Shown: positions 16,343 to 24,823, counted from the first letter of the stretch. The stretch is DNA of 64,000 bases from Bacteroidales bacterium UBA3297 (GCA_002362105.1 DETD01000009.1:78359-142358); one strand, 5' to 3'. A program made the numbers and translations. Notes: generated by a model not told the origin, from the sequence alone.

Positions 16343-17449
16343 CTATTCGTTTTCGGCTTTTTCCGCCCTTAGCAGACTTCTATACGATCCGAAACCGCTG
16401 TCTTCCGCAATTGCCTGTTTAGAATATTCGGGGTGTTCCTTGTGTAATTCTTTGGCATGCGACAACCGGTAGAAATTGACCATCTTTATAAAACTGCCAT
16501 ATTTTTGTTTGCTCACGTTTCGTAGGGTAGGCACGTTGGTGTTCATCATGCGGGCCAACTCCATAATGGTGAGGTTCGGATTCAAATACGGTTTCTCTGT
16601 TTCCATCAGTTGCTGCAAGTGGTCCTCGAAACCTTCGTTTGGTCTGGTGGCCAGCCCCTCGTCCTCGTTCAAACTTTCTGTCATCTCGTCGGCTTCGGTT
16701 ATCGGGTTGATGGCGTCTTTTGGCTGGTACTCTTCCGGTATTGGCTGTATGTGGCTGTCGAGCACATAGTTCAAGAAGAATACGTAGGCTCCTGTAATAA
16801 TCAGGAAGGCGACGCCCATCACATAAGGGTTCTTGGTGATGAAGGTCAGCCAAATGATAGGCAACATGATGATGATGCGCGGTATGATGTCTTTGGCGAA
16901 GTTGTTTGGAAACTCTTCTTCGTTCGAGTATTTGTTCTCGTAGAATATACGCATCTGTTCTTTCAACCAGAATAGGGTGCGCATAATGGCTATCGAGAAG
17001 ATGATGCCCAGTGCTCCCGTAATAAACAGAATCTTAAACTCATAGGTTTGCAGTATGCCCATGTCTAACCATCCCAGTATGGTGATGATGATTTGGAAGG
17101 TTATGGGTATATGGCTGAGCAATATCAGTTTTATCTCTAGCTTTTTTATCTGGCTGCAATGCTTTATTATACCTGTTACTATCAGGTTGGGGGTGATTAG
17201 CAGGCAGAAGCAGCGGGCGGCTATCCAGTTGTCTGGATTGTTGGGCTGCAAAATACATCCTATGAGCAATATGCTCATCGCATAGGTGAAAATCCATTTC
17301 CGTCTACTCGGATAGTAAAAGTCCGGGTTGCTTCTGTAAGGGACGCAGATGTGCCTCCATTTCGTGTAGGCGCAGAATAGTCCCGATACAAATAGCGATA
17401 GTGTAGCGGAATAGAGGAAAAGGTTACTGTTTACTATAATACTCTCCAT
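16343..17449 (-). CDS. Membrane-anchored AraC-type transcriptional regulator
   Basis: 368 aa. Residues 1-235 contain about six to seven hydrophobic helices, followed by an acidic linker (about 240-285) and a C-terminal AraC/XylS helix-turn-helix pair (about 290-365): LTIMELARMMNTNVPTLRNV, SFIKMVNFYRLSHAKEL and AIAEDSGFGSYRSLL. Regulators with a 7TM-like sensor fused to an AraC domain are common in Bacteroidota and probably sense envelope or lipid-soluble signals. No obvious target operon adjoins it. Confidence 0.85.
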   Translation of the reverse strand: MESIIVNSNLFLYSATLSLFVSGLFCAYTKWRHICVPYRSNPDFYYPSRRKWIFTYAMSILLIGCILQPNNPDNWIAARCFCLLITPNLIVTGIIKHCSQIKKLEIKLILLSHIPITFQIIITILGWLDMGILQTYEFKILFITGALGIIFSIAIMRTLFWLKEQMRIFYENKYSNEEEFPNNFAKDIIPRIIIMLPIIWLTFITKNPYVMGVAFLIITGAYVFFLNYVLDSHIQPIPEEYQPKDAINPITEADEMTESLNEDEGLATRPNEGFEDHLQQLMETEKPYLNPNLTIMELARMMNTNVPTLRNVSKQKYGSFIKMVNFYRLSHAKELHKEHPEYSKQAIAEDSGFGSYRSLLRAEKAENE

Positions 17450-17611
17450 ATAGTTTGTGTTGTGAATTGTTTGTTAAATAAATATAAAGCCGCTAACTGG
17501 CTATGATATGCAAAAATAAATAAATTTTCCATTTTATACCGATTGTACGGTCATTTTTGGCTTTTTTCTGTGGTTTTGTAGTTTTATACGCTGTTTTTGT
17601 ATCTGTATACA

Positions 17612-17648
17612 AAAAAATAGAGGGTGCACGTTTCCGTACACCCTCTCT
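17612..17648 (-). terminator. Terminator of the tpiA operon
   Basis: AGAGGGTGTACG pairs with CGTGCACCCTCT (17619-17646, GAAA loop on the minus strand) and is followed by ATTTTTTTG. Confidence 0.92.
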
Positions 17649-17672
17649 ATAGTTGGTTTGGAATGTTCTAGA

Positions 17673-18428
17673 TTACTTCCAAGCTTCGATGATTGGCATG
17701 AAGGTGTCTGCCTTGAGGGCTGCACCACCAATCAAACCACCGTCGATGTCTGGCTGTGCGAACAATTCAGGAGCGTTGCTGCCCTTGCATGAACCGCCGT
17801 AGAGGATAGAAGTCTCTTCAGCTACCTTTGCATCGTAGTGGTCAGCAATTGACTTACGGATGAAAGCGTGAACTTCCTGAGCCTGCTCGCTAGTTGCGGT
17901 AAGGCCGGTACCAATTGCCCATACTGGCTCGTATGCTACTACGCACTTTGCGAAGTCTGCTGCTGAAAGGGTGTACAATGCTGCCATCTGACCTTCGATA
18001 ACTGACTTGAAGGTGTTAGATTCGCGCTCTTCCTTTACTTCACCTACGCAGAAGATTGGAGTCAAACCGTTTGCGAGTGCCTGCTGAAGCTTCTGGATGA
18101 GCAGGGCGTTGTTCTCGCCGTGGTACTGACGACGCTCTGAGTGGCCAAGGATAACGTACTTTGCGCCAGTTGATGCAATCATGTTTGCTGCAACTTCGCC
18201 AGTGTATGCGCCCTTCTCCTGTGCTGAGCAGTCTTCTGCACCAACACCGATGATTGAGCCTTCAACTTCCTTTGCTACTGATGCTACTGAAATGAATGGA
18301 GTGCAAACTACTACGTCGCACTTTACAGTCTTGCCAGCAAGCGCTGCCTTCAAATCCTTTGCCAATGCAATACCTTCTTGCAGGGTGGTGTTCATCTTCC
18401 AGTTACCTGCTACGATCTTTTTTCTCAT
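17673..18428 (-). CDS. tpiA: Triosephosphate isomerase
   Basis: 251 aa, normal length. It interconverts dihydroxyacetone phosphate and glyceraldehyde 3-phosphate. The active site is visible: Asn-Lys in VAGNWKMNTT, electrophilic His in ILGHSERR, catalytic Glu in VVAYEPVWAIGTG, and the phosphate loop YGGSCKGSNAPEL with IDGGLIGGAAL. Codon use is highly biased, as for other central-metabolism genes here (pgk, serS). It is the last gene of a DUF1599 - DoxX-like - tpiA operon, 33 nt after the preceding stop. Confidence 0.98.
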   Translation of the reverse strand: MRKKIVAGNWKMNTTLQEGIALAKDLKAALAGKTVKCDVVVCTPFISVASVAKEVEGSIIGVGAEDCSAQEKGAYTGEVAANMIASTGAKYVILGHSERRQYHGENNALLIQKLQQALANGLTPIFCVGEVKEERESNTFKSVIEGQMAALYTLSAADFAKCVVAYEPVWAIGTGLTATSEQAQEVHAFIRKSIADHYDAKVAEETSILYGGSCKGSNAPELFAQPDIDGGLIGGAALKADTFMPIIEAWK

Positions 18429-18461
18429 TTGATTTATAATTAATAATAAAGTAAATGTTTT

Positions 18462-19796
18462 CTATTTGTTGCCTGCTACGGTTCCTGTCTGCATCTCTCC
18501 GGTGTCTGTGCTTTCTGGCTCTTTCTCCGGTTCCGATGCAGGCTCGCGTCCTTTCTCTTTAGCGTCGGCTTTTGTCGACAGCCTTCTCCAAGCCCATTTA
18601 ACAAGGTCTACAAACTTGTCTAGGGCGAGGATTATCATCAGTATGATGGCGAAATCGCCCAGTGTACTGATGAACTTCTTCCGCATCGACTGTGTTTGCA
18701 GACTGGCATTCTCGCTGTTTTCCAGCCGGTCTTCAAAGGTGGGCAGCTCGAAGTAGCTCCATTTGCGGTAGATGGTGCCGTCTTTCAGCAGTAGCAGACC
18801 TGGGTTCGCCTGTATCATGTTGCTCAACACGCTTCTGTCGGCATTCACAATAGGGTACTCCGCACCTCCCGACTCTACGCAGTACTCTTCTGTTATGTTG
18901 CTGGACTTTTTAGTCGCAGTAAGGCAGAAGAACCTGTAGTTGTTGTCGCGGGCGTAGTCGTACAGGTCGTTTATCTCGTGGCGGGCCGATGTGCTGGCTT
19001 TCCGCAGGTCCTCGGCCACAAGCAGGAAGGTGTAGCCTTCGTAGCCGGTTATTTCGCGGGTGATGTCGCCTTTCTCCTCGCTGTAAATCTGCAGGGCGGC
19101 TATCGGGTTGCCTTCCGGGGTGACGGTGCTATGCTTCTGCTTCGTATTGAACAGTTCGTTCTCGTCCCACTGCACATCGTCCTTCGTCAACTGTTCGTCA
19201 ATCGAGAAATAGCGCAGATTGGTGCCTGTGCGGTACGGACTCAGGTCAACCATGGGCAGCCTGATGTAGCTGGTGAGCGACACACATATCGAGAAGGCCA
19301 GGCTGATTGGCCCTATGGCCCATTCTATACGGTTCGAAAACACGCTCTTGCTGTATTTTCGCCAAATGAAGATGAGGATGGCGGTGGTCAGCCACACCAC
19401 ATACAGCCAGAACGATGCGCGGTCGCTAGTCGGCAGGCCTACCATCTGGTGGTTGCCCGTTACGGGTGACACAAAGGCGGTGTAGAAACTGAAGGGGGTC
19501 AGAAAGCCCAACAGCAGCACGGTGTAGAGCGACGTCTGGCGAATGTTCGTCCCCAACAGCGAACAGATGCCTATGGCAAATTCGGCGGCCGCAAAAATAA
19601 TGGCCAGCGGTGTCGACAGCGGCTGGAAGAACGTCATGCCGGCTGCCTCTATATAGTCGCTCACCATTCTTGCTCCCATTACGGGGTTGAACGCCCTGAT
19701 AAAGCCGAAGACCACGAAGGTGATGCCCAATAGCAGACGGCAGAGCGTTACTATGGTTATCTTCAACTTGCGGTTCTCTATCAGGTTTTTAAGCAT
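18462..19796 (-). CDS. DoxX-like membrane protein with thioredoxin-like domain (BT_3928 type)
   Basis: 444 aa from the ATG at 19796; a longer frame to 19979 overlaps the DUF1599 gene and is discarded. Helices at about 12-35, 60-80, 85-105, 130-150 and 165-190 form a DoxX/MauE-like module. A non-membrane domain follows (about 215-385) with thioredoxin-like strands (YTFLLVAEDLR, NNYRFFCLTATKKSS, YPIVNADRSVLSNMIQANPG, LLLLKDGTIYRKWSY) but no CxxC. A last helix (about 395-415) and an acidic tail end it. This type sits next to tpiA in Bacteroides, which suggests a conserved but unknown link. Confidence 0.78.
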   Translation of the reverse strand: MLKNLIENRKLKITIVTLCRLLLGITFVVFGFIRAFNPVMGARMVSDYIEAAGMTFFQPLSTPLAIIFAAAEFAIGICSLLGTNIRQTSLYTVLLLGFLTPFSFYTAFVSPVTGNHQMVGLPTSDRASFWLYVVWLTTAILIFIWRKYSKSVFSNRIEWAIGPISLAFSICVSLTSYIRLPMVDLSPYRTGTNLRYFSIDEQLTKDDVQWDENELFNTKQKHSTVTPEGNPIAALQIYSEEKGDITREITGYEGYTFLLVAEDLRKASTSARHEINDLYDYARDNNYRFFCLTATKKSSNITEEYCVESGGAEYPIVNADRSVLSNMIQANPGLLLLKDGTIYRKWSYFELPTFEDRLENSENASLQTQSMRKKFISTLGDFAIILMIILALDKFVDLVKWAWRRLSTKADAKEKGREPASEPEKEPESTDTGEMQTGTVAGNK

Positions 19797-19801
19797 GGAC
19801 T

Positions 19802-20341
19802 TTATTCGTTGAAGTCTATTTTTATCAAACCGAATACGGCATAGTTCACCATATCCATATAGTTGGCTTCTATGCCTTCCGAAATCAGGGTTTTGCTGTC
19901 GTTGTCCTCTATCTGTTTGGTACGGTAGAGCTTCATCAAGATGAGGTCGGTGTACGATGTGGTCCGCATCGAGCGCCAAGCCTCGTCGTAGTCGTGGTTT
20001 TTGGCAACCATCAGGTCGCGCGTTATCTTCATCTTTTCGTCGTAGGCCGCTAGTGCCTCTTCTGCGCTCAGGTCGCTGGTCTCGCTGAAGCCGCGCTCCA
20101 ACTGTATCAAACCCATTATGCCGTAGTTCACAATCGCTACCAGCTCGGGCCTGATGCCTTCATCTACCATGGCGTTGCCCTTGGTTTCCAGGGTCCTGAT
20201 GCGGTTCGCCTTAATGAATATCTGGTCGGTTATAGAACTGGCGCGCATAATGCGCCACGCTGCACCGTAGTCTTTTAGTTTTTTAGAATAAATGTCTCTG
20301 CACGAGGCAATTACTTTGTCAAACTGTTCTTCTGTCTTCAT
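19802..20341 (-). CDS. DUF1599 protein, internally duplicated
   Basis: 179 aa. Two halves are clear repeats: CRDIYSKKLKDYGAAWRIMR with IKANRIRTLETKG and IVNYGIMGLIQLERG, then TRDLMVAKNHDYDEAWRSMR with MKLYRTKQIEDND and MVNYAVFGLIKIDFN. The KxxDYGxAWR pattern is the DUF1599 signature, whose helical shape resembles phage nucleotide-modifying proteins; the function is not established. It is the first gene of the tpiA operon, five nt before the next start, with a -7 element TAAATTTG at 20371-20378. Confidence 0.85.
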   Translation of the reverse strand: MKTEEQFDKVIASCRDIYSKKLKDYGAAWRIMRASSITDQIFIKANRIRTLETKGNAMVDEGIRPELVAIVNYGIMGLIQLERGFSETSDLSAEEALAAYDEKMKITRDLMVAKNHDYDEAWRSMRTTSYTDLILMKLYRTKQIEDNDSKTLISEGIEANYMDMVNYAVFGLIKIDFNE

Positions 20342-20445
20342 CTTGGTAAACCATTATTAACCACTTTCTGCAAATTTACTTATTTTTTGCCGATTTTTAT
20401 TTGCTTTATTATGGGTTTTTAGAAAGGGGTGTTTGTTCTTTTCGT

Positions 20446-20477
20446 TTTGTCTCATTTCTCCCTTTTGCTTATTTTTG
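20446..20477 (+). promoter_or_regulatory. Promoter of the NUDIX gene
   Basis: TTTG (20446-20449), a 20-nt spacer and TATTTTTG (20470-20477) match the Bacteroidetes consensus perfectly. The start at 20500 follows after a leader of about 16 nt, which settles the start choice against an upstream TTG at 20401. Confidence 0.75.
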
Positions 20478-20499
20478 CAGAAAATTATGTGCTGAAAAA

Positions 20500-21000
20500 A
20501 TGAGTGCTGAACTTTTTCCTTTGATTGACGAAGAGGGGAATGTGGTCGGTAAGGCTACCCGCTCTGAGTGTCACAGCGGTTCTATGCTGTTACATCCGGT
20601 CGTTCACCTGCATATCTTTAACCGGAAGGGGGACCTGTTCCTGCAAAAAAGGTCGATGTCGAAAGACATTCAGCCGGGTAAGTGGGATACTGCCGTTGGT
20701 GGACATGTCGACTACGGCGAGGAGGTGGAGGTTGCTTTGCGGCGCGAGGTGCGCGAGGAACTCGGGGTGACTAATTTCGAGCCTTCGTTCCTTTTCCGCT
20801 ACATCTTCCAGAGCAAGGTGGAACGCGAGATGGTGAACGCCTACCAAACGGTCTACGAAGGCCCTTTTGTGGTTGACCCTGTCGAACTCGACGACGCCCG
20901 CTTTTGGCCGATTGCTGAAATTGAGGAAAATCTTGGAAAGGGGGTCTTTACCCCTAATTTCGAACAGGAGTTCCAGCGGCTCAAGGCTTTTATCAAATAA
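20500..21000 (+). CDS. NUDIX hydrolase (isopentenyl-diphosphate isomerase-like subgroup)
   Basis: 166 aa from the ATG at 20500, directly downstream of the promoter at 20446-20477. The Nudix box GHVDYGEEVEVALRREVREE LGV is complete (G-x5-E-x7-REVREELGV). The N-terminal FPLIDEEGNVVGKATRSECH and LLHPVVHLHIFNRKGDLFLQ resemble the YfcD/Idi branch of small NUDIX enzymes, which hydrolyse nucleoside or other diphosphates. The true substrate is unknown. An FHA gene follows after 73 nt. Confidence 0.88.
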   Translation: MSAELFPLIDEEGNVVGKATRSECHSGSMLLHPVVHLHIFNRKGDLFLQKRSMSKDIQPGKWDTAVGGHVDYGEEVEVALRREVREELGVTNFEPSFLFRYIFQSKVEREMVNAYQTVYEGPFVVDPVELDDARFWPIAEIEENLGKGVFTPNFEQEFQRLKAFIK

Positions 21001-21073
21001 TTTCCGTTTTTTACTACCCATTGCCGCTCTCTTTGTGTGGGGAACGACTGTGGATTAATGCAGATAGGTAGAT

Positions 21074-21574
21074 ATGAAGAAGATACGTTGTCCGAAGTGT
21101 GACGATTTTATTATTTTCGATGAGAAAACCATCGATATGGAGAATGTCGTGGTTTTCAAGTGCCAGCATTGTGGCAAATCGTTTAAAGTGAAGTTCAAGA
21201 GAAAGAATAAAGACGAGGAAGCGGACGAACCCGATTTTGGCTCGTTGGTTGTCGTCGAGAATATGTTCGCGCATAGGCAGGTTTTCAAACTTCATCTTGG
21301 CGACAATGTGGTCGGACGGCGTAACCCGGGCGACTCTATCGACTGCCCTATTGTTACCACCGATCCTTCTATGGACCGTGAACACTGTGTGGTGAATGTT
21401 TCTGAAAAGAATGGGAATCTCGTGTTCCGTATCCGCGACTGCAATTCGAATACGGGTACTTTTGTGATGAATGTTGAGGTGACTAAAAAAGAGCAGCGCA
21501 TTATCCATAATTCAGACATTATCTCGTTGGGTGCTACTACGCTGATTCTTAAAACTCCGGGTGCGGATGAGTGA
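21074..21574 (+). CDS. FHA-domain protein with N-terminal zinc ribbon
   Basis: 166 aa. Residues 1-45 form a zinc ribbon with two CxxC knuckles (CPKC and CQHC) of the MJ0042/DNA-end type. After an acidic linker, residues 70-160 are a forkhead-associated domain: the phosphothreonine-binding residues lie in VGRRNPG, SMDREHCVV and DCNSNTGTFVMN. Such proteins bind Thr-phosphorylated partners; no Ser/Thr kinase is in the window. The next small protein starts 56 nt on. Confidence 0.88.
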   Translation: MKKIRCPKCDDFIIFDEKTIDMENVVVFKCQHCGKSFKVKFKRKNKDEEADEPDFGSLVVVENMFAHRQVFKLHLGDNVVGRRNPGDSIDCPIVTTDPSMDREHCVVNVSEKNGNLVFRIRDCNSNTGTFVMNVEVTKKEQRIIHNSDIISLGATTLILKTPGADE

Positions 21575-21630
21575 TAGACGGTCCGCCCTTACCCCTGGAT
21601 AGAGGATATTTTTACTTTATACGAGTTTTT

Positions 21631-21960
21631 ATGAGAAATTTATTTTTAATGCTCAGCTTCGGAGCATTGTTTGTGTTGATGGCTTTTTCCGATGTCGCAG
21701 ATAAGAAAACGCAACTGTTTTCTGTCTTAGACACTCAAATTTCGGGGTTCGACAAAGTTCGCTCGTCTTATGCGGCGAATTATAGTGCTGATGACATGGA
21801 GGAATACGACGGCACTCTTTCTGAATTGAAGTCTGATAGGAACATGGTTGAAAAAGACCTTGATGAGTGGCTGGACGCCCGTGAGGAAATCGAAAATCCG
21901 GCTGCCGATTTTCTTTTCTCTTTGAAAAAAGTAATAGAGGTATACCACGGCTGTGCCTAA
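21631..21960 (+). CDS. Small exported or membrane-anchored protein
   Basis: 109 aa from the ATG at 21631; the frame also extends back to a GTG at 21571 overlapping the FHA stop, but that part is not signal-like. An N-terminal hydrophobic helix (MRNLFLMLSFGALFVLMAF) is followed by a charged, probably helical domain (MEEYDGTLSELKSDRNMVEK). It is likely cotranscribed with the FHA gene. The last 234 nt overlap an antisense frame (21727-22254). Confidence 0.55.
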   Translation: MRNLFLMLSFGALFVLMAFSDVADKKTQLFSVLDTQISGFDKVRSSYAANYSADDMEEYDGTLSELKSDRNMVEKDLDEWLDAREEIENPAADFLFSLKKVIEVYHGCA

Positions 21961-22254
21961 GGTTATTCCTATTGTAATTCCTAGGAATGTGGCAATGGCG
22001 GCATACATGTCGCTGCTTTGGAAAATAAAGTATAGCGAAATGCTAAATACTGCGGCAAATGGTGCTATGCGGACCAGTGCTGCAGACTTGCTTTTCAACC
22101 ACGATGTAAGGGTGGTGAACATAACGTATGTGAAACCTATGGTGACACACAATTCCAAAATTGCCCTATAAGGCCTAAGGCGACGAATATGGGCATAAAT
22201 CCCTCTGATCTTGTCAATATATCTAATATCATAATAAGAGTCTGATTGATACAC
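21727..22254 (-). CDS. Putative small membrane protein, 3' half antisense to its neighbour
   Basis: 175 aa from a GTG. Residues about 30-115 carry three convincing membrane helices (AILELCVTIGFTYVMFTTL, ALVRIAPFAAVFSISLYFIF, AIATFLGITIGITLGTAVVY). After about residue 115 the sequence turns basic and irregular and lies opposite the plus-strand gene at 21631-21960. This suggests a membrane protein whose natural end was lost, reading on into antisense sequence, or a degraded gene. No family is recognised. Confidence 0.4.
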   Translation of the reverse strand: MYQSDSYYDIRYIDKIRGIYAHIRRLRPYRAILELCVTIGFTYVMFTTLTSWLKSKSAALVRIAPFAAVFSISLYFIFQSSDMYAAIATFLGITIGITLGTAVVYLYYFFQREKKIGSRIFDFLTGVQPLIKVFFNHVPIRLQFRKSAVVFLHVISTIIRRIRRANFVEPRNLSV

Positions 22255-22381
22255 AAGTTAAGGAAAATTGTGGGCTCTTCCAAATACCTGCTCTGCTTTC
22301 GTCCCTTGTCCGTTTTATTTCATGTGCTCTCTTTATGGAAGAAAATATATGTGCTGTGCATATCGGGAAAAAACTTGCCGT

Positions 22382-23728
22382 TTATGGAATTTGTTCCTCC
22401 ATGTCGTTCTGTCCGACAAACATGACGTAATAGATGGGCATATAGGTGACTTCTCCTTTCTTTTTTACCTGCTGGTTGTTTGAGAAGACTATTCCTCTCT
22501 TGACGGAATAGTCTGGGTTCTGTAAGAGGCGGGAAAGGGCGGAGTGCTTGGTGTAGTCTTTTCCCGACTTCACCTCTATTGGTAGTACCGACAACGACTC
22601 GAAATCGTCTATCAGAAAGTCGACCTCGCCGTTCTGCTTGTTGTCGTAATAGTTGAGCGAATGCCCGTGTGCTTTCAACTCTTGGGCGACAACCGACTCG
22701 TATACGGTTCCGAGGTTGATGCTTTCTTCGTCGTTGAATATTGCGTTGAAATTCTTCCTATACAGCAGGCAGGTGAGAATGCCGACGTCGTTCAGGTATA
22801 GCTTGAGCAGATTCTTTCGGGCTGATTCTAGCAATGGAAATCTAGGGTTGGATACGGATTTCACCTCTAAGGCGATTCCGGCGTTTATCAGGTAGTCGAA
22901 TTCGTCTTGGTAGTCTGTGAATGTCTTCTTCCCGCCTTCTTCTATGTCCTTGAACACGATCCTCTTTTTCTTGTTCTCTAATGCCGATGGAATGTAATCG
23001 TATACTCTGCGTATCTTTAGTTTGTGCTCGGTGTCGTATTGAGAGGCGTCCATACCGTAGTATCGGTGTATCTCGCTCTGCTGGCTCCTCAATTTGGCAA
23101 TGTTGTTCGTCCTTAAATAGATGTTTACGATGTCGGGTAGCCCGCCACAAATCAGGTATCGTTTGAACATCTTCATGATGAGGTTGTGGTTCTCTGCGCT
23201 TAACCCTTCGTCCGATTGGTAGTGCTTGCGCATGTCGTCTATCATCTCTCGGCCTATGTTGTTGGCTATGAGGAATTCTTCGAAGTCTAACGGATACATT
23301 TGCATGACGTGGATGCTGCCTATGGGTATTGACGTGGTCTGAGCCAATGTGACGCCAAGCAGTGAACCGCTGGCTACAAATGTGTATCTGTTGTCTTGTC
23401 TTAGAAATTTCAACATGGTCAGCAGATGCGGGTAGACCTGTATTTCGTCAAGGAACACTAGCGTGTCTTCTGCGTTGTTCATGCGGACTCCTCCGTATGA
23501 ACTGAGCTGTATGTAGAAATCGGTCGTGTTCTGTATGTTCTTGAATACTTGGTTCTCTTTTGAATCTTGGAGCATGTTGATTTCTACAAAGTTCCTGAAT
23601 AACTTTTTCCCAATGCGCCTTATGATGTAGGTTTTGCCTACCTGTCTTGCTCCGTCTATTAGCAATATCTTGTTTGGCTTCGATTGAAAGAAGGTGGTTA
23701 TTTCTTGCTCTATTTTTCTGTATAACAT
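22382..23728 (-). CDS. AAA+ ATPase with DUF4143 domain
   Basis: 448 aa. The N-terminal P-loop domain has Walker A GARQVGKT (26-33), Walker B LVFLDEIQ near residue 98 and a sensor-1-like VASGSLLG. The C-terminal DUF4143 part includes a PD-(D/E)xK-like core, NGEVDFLIDDFESLSVLPIEVKSGK, where D, E and K are all present. These proteins are common as orphan or island genes with unknown function. A -7 element TACATTTG is at 23754-23761. Just upstream lies the 33-nt tandem repeat block. Confidence 0.88.
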   Translation of the reverse strand: MLYRKIEQEITTFFQSKPNKILLIDGARQVGKTYIIRRIGKKLFRNFVEINMLQDSKENQVFKNIQNTTDFYIQLSSYGGVRMNNAEDTLVFLDEIQVYPHLLTMLKFLRQDNRYTFVASGSLLGVTLAQTTSIPIGSIHVMQMYPLDFEEFLIANNIGREMIDDMRKHYQSDEGLSAENHNLIMKMFKRYLICGGLPDIVNIYLRTNNIAKLRSQQSEIHRYYGMDASQYDTEHKLKIRRVYDYIPSALENKKKRIVFKDIEEGGKKTFTDYQDEFDYLINAGIALEVKSVSNPRFPLLESARKNLLKLYLNDVGILTCLLYRKNFNAIFNDEESINLGTVYESVVAQELKAHGHSLNYYDNKQNGEVDFLIDDFESLSVLPIEVKSGKDYTKHSALSRLLQNPDYSVKRGIVFSNNQQVKKKGEVTYMPIYYVMFVGQNDMEEQIP

Positions 23729-23792
23729 TTTCCTTTCCTTTTCTATTTTTCTGCAAATGTAACATTTTTAATTCGATAGTAAAATTTTTTCT

Positions 23793-24056
23793 AACTTTTC
23801 CACATCTTTTTTTGCATTATTTACCGACTTTTCTATATAAAATGAATGCTGTTTCACCGACTTTTCTATATAATTTTCACTTTGTTTTTCAGACTTTTCC
23901 ATATTTTTTTTGGTTCAATTATACGACTTTTCTATATAAAATGAATGCTGTTTTTCTAACTTTTCCATATTATTTTCATCTTGTTTTCCTGACTTTTCTA
24001 TATATTTTTCAGTGCTATTTTCTGACTTTTCCATATAAAATTGAATGCTGTGCTCG
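23793..24056. repeat. Tandem repeat, eight units of exactly 33 bp
   Basis: Units begin at 23793, 23826, 23859, 23892, 23925, 23958, 23991 and 24024 with (G/A)ACTTTTC(T/C)AYAT. Units 2 and 5 are near-identical throughout (GACTTTTCTATATAAAATGA, then ATGCTGTTT), unit 8 shares most of that, and others diverge in the second half. The array is very AT-rich and fills the gap between the ATPase start and the PTH2 promoter. As 33 is divisible by 3 it stays open as an 11-residue repeat on the plus strand (TFLYKMNAVSP-like), but that frame lacks a promoter. Confidence 0.92.
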
Positions 24057-24136
24057 CAGCGCTATGGCTGCTAACCATTTCCCGCTATCACTGTTTGTCT
24101 CAATCTAAACTGCATGAAAATAGAGCGCTTGTGTTC

Positions 24137-24167
24137 TTTGCAGGTTTGTCGTTTTTCCCTATTTTTG
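24137..24167 (+). promoter_or_regulatory. Promoter of the PTH2 gene
   Basis: TTTG (24137-24140), a 19-nt spacer and TATTTTTG (24160-24167) match the Bacteroidetes consensus exactly, 54 nt before the start codon. Confidence 0.75.
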
Positions 24168-24221
24168 TTTGGAAAATAGACGGTTTTATGGTCATTCCCC
24201 TATTTTTCAATTCTGAAAAAA

Positions 24222-24638
24222 ATGATGGAACGTTCGGTTAAGCAGGTTATTGTTATGAGGCGCGACCTCAATATGCGCAAGGGCAAGATGGTGGCACAGG
24301 GGGCTCATGCTTCGGTTGGTGCTTTCTTGAAACTGTTCAAGAAGAAGGAGGCGGGTGACGTGTCAGTCAGCCTGTCGCTCGACTATACTCCCGATTCGTT
24401 TCTGGCTCAGTGGCTCGATGGCTCTTTTGCCAAAATCTGTCTGTATGTCGACTCGAAGGAAGATTTGGTGAACCTGTACCGACGCGTGAGGGAAAAGGCC
24501 CCACAGATTCCTGTCGATTTGGTGCAGGATGCCGGACTTACTGAGTTCCATGGCGTGCCTACGCTCACTTGCCTGGCTATTGGACCCTATTGGGCCGATG
24601 AGATTAATGCCTTTACTGGTGACTTGAAATTATATTAG
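24222..24638 (+). CDS. Peptidyl-tRNA hydrolase of the PTH2 type
   Basis: 138 aa (ATG at 24222 or the adjacent 24225). It recycles tRNA by cleaving peptidyl-tRNA. The sequence shows the PTH2 fold rather than bacterial Pth: KQVIVMRRDLNMRKGKMVAQ, GAHASVGAFLK, and VQDAGLTEFHGVPTLTCLAIGP. PTH2 is typical of archaea and eukaryotes and sporadic in bacteria, where it supplements Pth. It is monocistronic with its own consensus promoter. Confidence 0.88.
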   Translation: MMERSVKQVIVMRRDLNMRKGKMVAQGAHASVGAFLKLFKKKEAGDVSVSLSLDYTPDSFLAQWLDGSFAKICLYVDSKEDLVNLYRRVREKAPQIPVDLVQDAGLTEFHGVPTLTCLAIGPYWADEINAFTGDLKLY

Positions 24639-24823
24639 TTTTTATGCGTCCTGATAAATCGTTCCCTGTATCGGTTAAGCGTTGGAAGAAGACAATATTA
24701 TTCTCATACCACAATTTCCTTCTCGAACTCGTCCATAGGTTAAAGGCTCAATGTAAAAAAATGGCCCATACCCATAAAGTCCTCAAATCTGATTTATATT
24801 TTTAATTGCGAAAATGTGCAACT

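Noticed and set aside
18462..19979. Long version of the DoxX-like protein starting at 19979
   Set aside because: The extra 61 residues overlap the DUF1599 gene and lack protein-like composition; the ATG at 19796 starts just before the first helix.
23793..23805. DnaA box / chromosomal origin in the AT-rich repeats
   Set aside because: Only unit 1 has a DnaA-like TTTTCCACA with one mismatch; no cluster of boxes and no dnaA or other origin genes.
23793..24056. CRISPR array
   Set aside because: Units are contiguous and similar over their whole length with no unique spacers, and no cas genes are nearby.
23647..24108. 153-aa plus-strand frame across the 33-bp repeats
   Set aside because: Starts inside the antisense of the ATPase gene, has no promoter, and its Phe/Tyr/Thr repeats simply translate the AT-rich array; kept only as a possibility in the repeat finding.
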